DNA of 64,000 nt from an uncultured bacterium (GTDB lineage Bacteria > Planctomycetota > UBA1135 > GCA-002686595), in the NCBI GenBank assembly GCA_937905825.1, contig CALCXM010000074.1:62001-126000 (forward strand), given 5' to 3'. Below the pieces are notes generated by a model. It was not told the DNA's origin, searched no databases, and saw only the letters and a list, made by a program, of their open reading frames with translations. The position numbers and the translations under genes are program-made. Positions 58,410-64,000 of the stretch are shown here, piece after piece; the stretch's first letter is position 1; the number at the start of each line of letters is the position of its first letter.

Positions 58410-58862
58410 ATGATGGAGCTGTTGGACATCTTGATCTTGCGTGACCCGCGGGAGTCGGCGAAAAAGTGTTCCTTGACGCCTTTGCGCGGGATGCAGGGGA
58501 TCACTTTTGTGAACTACCATCCGGAGCGCACGATTGAGGCTGGAGGGCGCGTGCTCTTGGATCCCGACGGAGAGGAGCTGACGCAGGCGGACGCGGGGCG
58601 CGGGCTGTTCTTGATCGATTGTTCTTGGCGCCGCTTGGAGGGCTTGAATCGAACGGTGACGGGGGAGCCTGTCCGTCGTCGATTGCCGGTGCTCAAGACG
58701 GCCTATCCGCGCAAGAGCACGACCTTTGACGATCCTGATGCGGGGCTCGCCTCGGTGGAGGCGTTGTATGCCGCCGCGTGCTTCTTGTGGGGGCCGCGCC
58801 CGGAGCTACTGGCCCAGTACCGTTGGGCCGAAGAGTTTTTGGCGCTGAACCCTGAGCTATAG
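58410..58862 (+). CDS. Tsr3-like (DUF367) aminocarboxypropyltransferase homologue
   Basis: 150 residues from ATG 58410 (58413 equally possible; a GGAGGG run touches the first ATG). Matches the Tsr3/DUF367 pattern in order: DPRESAKKCSLTPLRG near the N-terminus, the DCSW block (residues about 73-76, LIDCSWRRLEGLNR), RRLPVLKTAYPRK (family RxLPxLVAANPVNYG, diverged), SVEALYAAACFL, and YRWAEEFLALNPEL (family FxWGxxFLxLN). In eukaryotes and archaea Tsr3 uses SAM to add an acp group to the hypermodified U in helix 31 of small-subunit rRNA. The DTW relatives (TapT) have DGTW instead. It sits between rpsG and an EF-G gene, which fits a ribosomal target. Activity in bacteria is unproven. Confidence 0.75.
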   Translation: MMELLDILILRDPRESAKKCSLTPLRGMQGITFVNYHPERTIEAGGRVLLDPDGEELTQADAGRGLFLIDCSWRRLEGLNRTVTGEPVRRRLPVLKTAYPRKSTTFDDPDAGLASVEALYAAACFLWGPRPELLAQYRWAEEFLALNPEL

Positions 58863-58887
58863 CTCCCGCCAAGTGTCCAATAGTGCC

Positions 58888-60939
58888 ATGGACCTCAGCC
58901 GCTTGCGGAACTTCGGAATCGCCGCTCACATCGATGCGGGCAAAACCACCGTCTCGGAACGCATGCTCTTCCACACGGGAATCGAGCGACACGCGGGAGC
59001 GGTGGATGACGGCACCGCCGTTTTGGATTGGATGCTCGAAGAACGCGAGCGCGGCATCACGATCTCTGCGGCGGCGACGCGCTTCCCATGGCGCGAGCAC
59101 GCCCTGAATTTGATTGATACGCCCGGGCATGTGGACTTCACCGTAGAGGTCGAACGCTGCATGCGCGTTTTGGATGGGGCGGTCCTGGTGCTCGACGGGG
59201 TCGTCGGGGTTCAGGCTCAATCGGAAACCGTCTGGCGCCAGATGAGTCGGCACGGGGTGCCAGCCATCGCCTTCGTGAACAAATGCGATCGGACTGGAGC
59301 GGACTTTCACGGCGCCGTCGAGAGCCTGCGCACGAGGCTGGGGGTGAACCCGGTTCCCATTCAATTTCCCGTGCTGGACCCGGCGGGGGGCATTCGGTGC
59401 CTGATCGATTTGGTGGAGTCCCGTGCGTGGTCGTTCCCGAGCCGTCCCGGCGGCTGCGCCCTGGTGGAGGTCGCCGTGCCCGAAGAGGCGATGGATGAGT
59501 TGGGTGTTTTGCGCTCCGACATGATCGATGCCTTGGCGGAGGTGGATGACGTGATTCTCTCTCGCGTGGTCGAGGACGAGGCGCCCACTATTCCCGAGCT
59601 GCGTCAGGCCCTGCGGCGCGCCGTGCTCGAGTCTTGCATGATGCCGGTCTTGTGTGGCGCTGCCCTGCGGGATGTGGGGGTGCGGCCCCTGTTGGACGCG
59701 GTTGTGGATTACCTGCCGTCGCCCTTGGACGTGCCCGCGGTCGAAGGGGTGCATCCCGTGGAGGGTCATAAGGTCCAGCGCGCCGCGGATCCCGAAGGAC
59801 CCGCCTGCGCCCTCGCGTTCAAGCTGCACTCCAATCACCACGGGGACCTGACCTTCGTGCGTATCTATTCGGGCCGGATCGCGGCCGGCGGAGTCCTGTA
59901 CAACGCGCGGACGGGCCAGAGCGAGCGCGTGGAGGAGGTTCTGCGCATTCACGCGGAAGCCACCGAGAGCATCGATGTGGCTTGGGCGGGGGATATTGTC
60001 GGTTTGAGGGGTTTGGTCAGCACGGGGACCGGGGACACCCTCTGCAGTGAGGACTACCTAGTGGCCCTCGAGCCCCTGGAGTTTCCCGATCCTGTCATCT
60101 CGCGCGTGATCGAGCTCGAACACGACGCAGACCGCGATCGGCTGAGAACAGTGCTCTCCTGGCTGTTGCACGAAGATCCCAGCTTGCAAGCCCGGGAGGA
60201 CATCTCAGGCCAATGGACCCTGAGCGGGATGGGGGAGCTGCACCTGGAGGTGATCGAGCACCGCCTGCGAACCGAGTTCAAGCTGGACATCCACGCTGGC
60301 AAACCCAGGGCTGCCTATCGGGAGACGCTCATCCGCGGGGGAGAGGCTCGCGCGGAGGTGGACCGTGCCCTTGGGGGACTCACAGCCCACGGTGTAGCGC
60401 GCGTCAGGGTCAGTCCGCGGGACCCGGCCGGGCCTCCGCGGGTCAGCTTTGCTCCGGGTGTTTTGGCTGCGCACGACTCACCCGCGGGCCACCGAGCCGC
60501 TCTTCTCCAGGAATGCCAGGTGGGGCCCCGCTTTGGCTACCCGATCTGGGCGGCCGAGCTGGAGGTCTTGGAGCTCTCGGGCGGGGATAGCGAGGAGTCC
60601 GGGGTGGTGGAGAGCCAGGCCCTGGTGGCCGCTCTGCGGCAGGCCCTCAACCCGAAAAGCGTTCGCCTGGAGGAGCCCCAGATGAGTCTGGAGATTCACA
60701 CCCCTGCGGAGTACGCCAGCGGGATTATCGCCGATTTGAACTCTAGAAAAGCGCAGATTCAGGAGGTTCAAGCGGAGGGCGCAACCCGCGCCATTCGGGG
60801 AATGGTGGCCCTCTACGGGGTCTTCGGCTATTCGACGGACCTGCGATCCCTGTCGCAGGGAAGGGCTAGCTTTTCCCTGGCTCCCTCCGGTTACCGGACG
60901 GTGCCCGAGTCCGAACTGGTGGAGCGCGGGCTGCTCTAG
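58888..60939 (+). CDS. Divergent elongation factor G (EF-G-like GTPase)
   Basis: 683 residues from ATG 58888 (a GTG at 58873 is possible). G-domain motifs are complete: AHIDAGKTT, RGITI, DTPGHVDF and NKCDRTGADF. Domain III has SGMGELHLEVIEHRL. Domain IV starts normally (AYRETL) but is shorter and diverged; the tip loop, where canonical EF-G has DGxxHxVDSS and a conserved His, reads SGGDSEESGVVES with no His. Domain V end (AEYASGIIADLNSRKAQIQ and YSTDLRSLSQGRASF) is normal. It may be an EF-G2/spare EF-G with altered translocation. Position after rpsG is that of fusA, with a Tsr3-like gene between. Confidence 0.88.
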   Translation: MDLSRLRNFGIAAHIDAGKTTVSERMLFHTGIERHAGAVDDGTAVLDWMLEERERGITISAAATRFPWREHALNLIDTPGHVDFTVEVERCMRVLDGAVLVLDGVVGVQAQSETVWRQMSRHGVPAIAFVNKCDRTGADFHGAVESLRTRLGVNPVPIQFPVLDPAGGIRCLIDLVESRAWSFPSRPGGCALVEVAVPEEAMDELGVLRSDMIDALAEVDDVILSRVVEDEAPTIPELRQALRRAVLESCMMPVLCGAALRDVGVRPLLDAVVDYLPSPLDVPAVEGVHPVEGHKVQRAADPEGPACALAFKLHSNHHGDLTFVRIYSGRIAAGGVLYNARTGQSERVEEVLRIHAEATESIDVAWAGDIVGLRGLVSTGTGDTLCSEDYLVALEPLEFPDPVISRVIELEHDADRDRLRTVLSWLLHEDPSLQAREDISGQWTLSGMGELHLEVIEHRLRTEFKLDIHAGKPRAAYRETLIRGGEARAEVDRALGGLTAHGVARVRVSPRDPAGPPRVSFAPGVLAAHDSPAGHRAALLQECQVGPRFGYPIWAAELEVLELSGGDSEESGVVESQALVAALRQALNPKSVRLEEPQMSLEIHTPAEYASGIIADLNSRKAQIQEVQAEGATRAIRGMVALYGVFGYSTDLRSLSQGRASFSLAPSGYRTVPESELVERGLL

Positions 60940-61071
60940 GGGGGAGCTGTCCGTGCGGTCTGGGCGAGCCAGCAGCCGGGCCGGGTATTGGTAGGAATCC
61001 CCATCTCCGCGGGGTTCGGGGGGGAGTTCCAAAAAACTTTTGCGAAGGAACGACCTTATTGGGCAGGAGCA

Positions 61072-61100
61072 TTGACGCTTTCAGGGCTCGCTGCTATTTT
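61072..61100 (+). promoter_or_regulatory. Sigma70-like promoter of the S10 operon
   Basis: TTGACG at 61072-61077, exact 17-base spacer, TATTTT at 61095-61100, 148 bases before rpsJ. Confidence 0.7.
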
Positions 61101-61117
61101 GCTCGCCCCTCAGACGG

Positions 61118-61151
61118 AGAGAGGCTCCTTCGGGACCCTCCGAACCTCTCT
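61118..61151 (+). promoter_or_regulatory. Leader hairpin upstream of rpsJ
   Basis: AGAGAGG / CCTCTCT with a 20-base loop (containing a smaller TCC..GGA pairing), followed by TTT. It lies in the 5' leader right after the promoter. It could be an attenuator or protein-binding site like the L4-controlled S10 leader of enterobacteria; not shown. Confidence 0.45.
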
Positions 61152-61248
61152 TTCAGGCCTCTTGAGGACCCCCTAACACTGTTTCCTAGCTGATGATTCG
61201 CACGGCACTTTGGCTGTGGGGATCGTCTATGGTTACTGCCCGCTACTG

Positions 61249-61554
61249 ATGAAGGACAAGATCCAAATCCGAATGGAAGCCTACGACCACGAGGCTCTCG
61301 ACCAATCATGCGTCGACATCGTGGAAACCGCCAAGCGCACCGGTGCGCGCGTGGCTGGGCCCATTCCGTTGCCGACGCGAATCGAAAAATACACTGTCCT
61401 GCGGTCTCCCTTCATCGACAAGAAGTCCCGTGAGCAGTTTGAGATCCGGACGCACACCCGTCTGATCTACATCTCGGAGCCCACCCCCCAGACGGTGGAC
61501 TCCCTCTCGAGCTTGAACATGCCCGCGGGCGTGGACATCCGAATCAAGGCGTAG
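61249..61554 (+). CDS. rpsJ: Ribosomal protein S10
   Basis: 101 residues from ATG 61249. S10 features: [17 protein letters not shown] start, [19 protein letters not shown] and the conserved [14 protein letters not shown]. The last residues [10 protein letters not shown] are typical. The open frame reaches upstream to 61210 but the ATG is at the family start. First gene of the S10 operon. Confidence 0.97.
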   Translation: MKDKIQIRMEAYDHEALDQSCVDIVETAKRTGARVAGPIPLPTRIEKYTVLRSPFIDKKSREQFEIRTHTRLIYISEPTPQTVDSLSSLNMPAGVDIRIKA

Positions 61555-61570
61555 GCCTTTTGGTTCGGAG

Positions 61571-61715
61571 GCTTCCGCTGATGGAAGCTTCGCTGGACCT
61601 TCCTACTTAAAAACCAAGCGATGCGCACGGCGGCTGGCTCAGTGATGAGCCGGCGACCTGGCTTCTCATCCTGCCACTGGGCATGGATGGGGGTGGGGGC
61701 CAGCACGTTGCCCCC
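61571..61715 (+). promoter_or_regulatory. Three hairpins between rpsJ and rplC
   Basis: Stem 1: GCTTCC / GGAAGC (61571-61588). Stem 2: GCTGGCTC / GAGCCGGC (61633-61654, 6-base loop). Stem 3: GGGGGC / GCCCCC (61695-61715) followed by a T-rich run, terminator-like. The whole gap to rplC is 269 bases, long for this operon, so transcript level may be adjusted here. Confidence 0.5.
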
Positions 61716-61823
61716 TTCTAATTTTTCTCTCTCCATGCCGAGTGGCTCGGCGTCGAGGCTACCAACTATCTGGTAGGCCTCTACGAGTCGAACCGGCAAG
61801 AACAACACTCACTCGCAGGAATC

Positions 61824-62471
61824 ATGACGCTGATCCTAGGGCGCAAAAAAGGCATGACTCAGCTCTTCGCTGAGGACGGCACGGCAACGGGAGTTACCGT
61901 GGTCGAGGCCGGGCCGTGCGTTGCGACACAGATCCGAACCCAGGAGAACGACGGCTATGACGCCGTTCAATGGGGTTTCGAGGATGTGCGCGAATCACGC
62001 ACCAGTAAGCCGCGACGCGGACACTTCAAAAAAGCAGATGTGGCACCCAAGCGCTTCCTTCGTGAAGAACGCTTGAGCGCACCGGCTACGATCGACGTTG
62101 GGGCCGCTATCGATGCGACTGTCTTCGAGGTCGGAACGCTTGTGGACGTGATCGGTACCACCAAAGGGCGTGGATTCGCCGGTACCATCAAACGCCACAA
62201 CTTCTCGCGGGGTCCCAAGACCCACGGTTCGAAGAACTACCGGGCTCCTGGCTCGATCGGTTGCTCGGCATACCCGTCTCGGGTGTTCAAGGGCAAGCGC
62301 AGTTCTGGTCACTATGGCGACACTCGCCAGACCACGAAGAACCTGCGGATCGTCCATGTTGACGCTGAGCGCAACTTGCTGTTCATCAAAGGGGCTGTCC
62401 CCGGCGCGAACGAAGGTTTTGTCCAGATTCAAACCGCGAAGACCGGGACCAGAACCCCCAAGAAGCGCTGA
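61824..62471 (+). CDS. rplC: Ribosomal protein L3
   Basis: 215 residues. MTLILGRKKGMTQLFAEDG start, VIGTTKGRGFAGTIKRHNFSR, and the peptidyl-transferase-near loop GPKTHGSKNYRAPGSIG, where the Gln methylated in E. coli would sit. C-terminal VPGANEGFVQI is typical. rplD follows after 30 bases. Confidence 0.97.
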   Translation: MTLILGRKKGMTQLFAEDGTATGVTVVEAGPCVATQIRTQENDGYDAVQWGFEDVRESRTSKPRRGHFKKADVAPKRFLREERLSAPATIDVGAAIDATVFEVGTLVDVIGTTKGRGFAGTIKRHNFSRGPKTHGSKNYRAPGSIGCSAYPSRVFKGKRSSGHYGDTRQTTKNLRIVHVDAERNLLFIKGAVPGANEGFVQIQTAKTGTRTPKKR

Positions 62472-62501
62472 GCGGCGTAGCTGAACTCGGAGACCAATAA
62501 C

Positions 62502-63143
62502 ATGCAAGTTAAGAGCTACAAAGCGGGCAGCGTCGGCGAAGTGGAAGTCCAGACGGACTCCTTCGGTGACAAGATCCTGTACCGCACACTCAAGGACGCC
62601 GTGGTCATGTACCAGGCGAACCAGCGTCAAGGCAATGCTCATACGAAAGAGCGTTCCGACGTGAAGGGCACGAGCAAGAAGCCCTACAAGCAAAAGCACA
62701 CGGGCCGCGCCCGTGCTGGTGATGTCAAGTCCCCGATCTGGCGTGGTGGTGGAACGGTCCACGGCCCGCGCAAGAAGGACTATTCTTATCACATGCCTGC
62801 CAAGGCGCGCCGAGTGGCTACCCGCTCCGCGATCGCTGGCAAGCTTCAGGACGGCGAAGTGGTCGTGGCTGAGCTGGGCGGTTTTTCCGCTCCCTCTGCC
62901 AAAGCGGCCCGCAAGGTCCTCAGCGATTTGGGTTCGCCCCGTCGCGCGTTGCTTGTGCTCACCGAGCGCAACATCAACGTCTACAAGTCTTTCCGCAACT
63001 TCCCCGGTGTCAAGGTTCGTACGGCTGATGAGCTGTGTGCCTTTGACGTGGTCGCTGGCGGCCTCGTCATCGCCGAAGCGGGAGTCCTCGAGAAACTCAG
63101 CAGCCGTGTCGGTCTCGACTTGGCCAGCGTCAAGGACGCATAG
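62502..63143 (+). CDS. rplD: Ribosomal protein L4
   Basis: 213 residues. The basic loop that reaches the exit tunnel is present (KEKHTGRARAGDVKSPIWRG-like, read here as KQKHTGRARAGDVKSPIWRG), then GGTVHGPRKKDYSY, and the C-terminal globular part with DVVAGGLVIAEAGVL. In some bacteria L4 represses the S10 operon; a leader with hairpins is present upstream. rplW starts 13 bases on. Confidence 0.97.
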   Translation: MQVKSYKAGSVGEVEVQTDSFGDKILYRTLKDAVVMYQANQRQGNAHTKERSDVKGTSKKPYKQKHTGRARAGDVKSPIWRGGGTVHGPRKKDYSYHMPAKARRVATRSAIAGKLQDGEVVVAELGGFSAPSAKAARKVLSDLGSPRRALLVLTERNINVYKSFRNFPGVKVRTADELCAFDVVAGGLVIAEAGVLEKLSSRVGLDLASVKDA

Positions 63144-63156
63144 GAGCTAAGCAGTC

Positions 63157-63447
63157 ATGAGTAGCATCGACCGAATGTACAACGTGATCAAGAAACCAGT
63201 GATCACTGAGAAAGCGACCAACGACAGCATTGAGCGCAATGCCTACACCTTCCGCGTTCCTGTGAGCGCGAACAAGGTGGAGATTCGCCAAGCGGTGGAA
63301 ACGCTGTTTGAAGTCAAAGTCAACAGCGTGAACACCCTGCGTGTTAGCGGCAAGGCCCGTCGGCGTGGTTATCGCGCCGGAAAGGCCAACGATTGGAAAA
63401 AAGCCATGGTGACCCTCGCTGAGGGTTTCTCCATCGAGGTGATCTAA
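63157..63447 (+). CDS. rplW: Ribosomal protein L23
   Basis: 96 residues. Family start [16 protein letters not shown], central [19 protein letters not shown] and [18 protein letters not shown] are clear. Sits at the exit tunnel, contacting SRP and trigger factor. rplB begins one base after its stop. Confidence 0.97.
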   Translation: MSSIDRMYNVIKKPVITEKATNDSIERNAYTFRVPVSANKVEIRQAVETLFEVKVNSVNTLRVSGKARRRGYRAGKANDWKKAMVTLAEGFSIEVI

Positions 63448-63448
63448 G

Positions 63449-64000
63449 ATGGGTATCAAGAAATACAAGCCGACATCAGCCGGCCGCCGGCACGGCAGCG
63501 TGCTGGACTTCTCCGCGCTTTCAAAAGTAAAGCCTGAGAAGAGCCTGCTGCGCCCTTTGCCCAAGACGGGCGGACGCAACAACCACGGTCACATCACCAG
63601 CCGCCGTCGGGGTGGGGGTGCCAAGCGCCGCTACCGTCTCATCGACTTCAAGCGCAAGAAGCTGGGCATTCCGGCCCGCGTTGCGACGATCGAGTACGAT
63701 CCCAACCGTACGGCCAACATCGCCCTTCTGCACTACGCGGACGGGGAGAAGACCTACATCATTGCACCCCTCGGCCTGGCCGTCGGTGACACCCTGATGT
63801 CCGGTCCCGATGCGGAACCGAATGCCGGCAACGCGATGCGCCTTGCCGACATCCCGATCGGTCTGCAGATTCACAACATCGAGCTTCTCGCTGGCCGCGG
63901 TGGCCAGATCTGCCGCACCGCTGGTAGCTACGCTCAGCTCATGGCCCGCGAAGGAAAGTACGCCTCCGTGCTTCTACCCTCCGGCGAGCTGCGCAAGATC
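63449..64000 (+). CDS. rplB: Ribosomal protein L2 (3' end beyond window)
   Basis: The first 184 residues are visible from ATG 63449 to the window edge. L2 features: [17 protein letters not shown] start, [63 protein letters not shown], and [21 protein letters not shown]. The conserved C-terminal His segment lies outside the window. Essential for subunit joining and peptidyl transfer. Confidence 0.97.
   Translation, partial: MGIKKYKPTSAGRRHGSVLDFSALSKVKPEKSLLRPLPKTGGRNNHGHITSRRRGGGAKRRYRLIDFKRKKLGIPARVATIEYDPNRTANIALLHYADGEKTYIIAPLGLAVGDTLMSGPDAEPNAGNAMRLADIPIGLQIHNIELLAGRGGQICRTAGSYAQLMAREGKYASVLLPSGELRKI

Larger units (their letters stand above)
60940..61248 (+). other. rpsJ upstream region
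   Basis: 309 bases after the EF-G-like stop with no supported gene. Contains an A-run at about 61031, the promoter at 61072-61100 and the leader hairpin at 61118-61151. Confidence 0.65.

Overview
The window is GC-rich bacterial chromosome that looks planctomycetal (Planctomycetota). The basis is inference from content: an ECF sigma factor fused through a membrane helix to periplasmic beta-sandwich repeats, BlaI plus an M56 peptidase with TPR repeats, two redoxin-cytochrome c-copper monooxygenase proteins, a large SGNH/sialidase protein, and a Tsr3-like protein among ribosomal genes. No rRNA, CRISPR array, transposase or integrase was seen.

Layout. 1-5 kb: an MlaE-type lipid transport permease (cut by the window edge) coupled to a lipoprotein with Trp-Pro repeats, then trpS with two small lipoproteins. 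5-13.5 kb: a secreted SGNH-hydrolase/sialidase protein, dtd, an HU-family protein, and a leftward set (phosphotransferase, Cys/Met PLP enzyme, TPR lipoprotein). 13.5-24 kb: signalling. It holds a BlaI/M56 pair with its own operator-like palindrome, a CheX-Hpt-CheA-like kinase, an RluA-type pseudouridine synthase, a decayed hybrid histidine kinase and an intact hybrid kinase with a membrane sensor. 24-36 kb: exported redox and metal proteins. Two paralogous redoxin/cytochrome c/Cu proteins flank the sigma-factor fusion, a cupredoxin, a di-haem peroxidase whose export leader is cut off by an in-frame stop, and a PHP hydrolase. 36-42.3 kb: a GT39-like membrane protein, a MutS2 without Smr domain, a receiver protein with a repetitive tail, and aroC.

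42.3-64 kb: the core gene-expression cluster: tRNA-Thr, Tyr, Gly, Thr, tuf, rpmG, secE, nusG, rplK, rplA, rplJ, rplL, rpoB, rpoC, rpsL, rpsG, then a Tsr3-like gene and a divergent EF-G, then rpsJ, rplC, rplD, rplW, rplB (cut by the edge). Sigma70-like promoters are visible before the tRNA/tuf unit, rpsL and rpsJ. Structured leaders lie between tuf and rpmG, rplL and rpoB, upstream of rpsJ, and between rpsJ and rplC.

Core genes are clear from sequence. Accessory functions are family-level calls from motifs, and no database search was possible.
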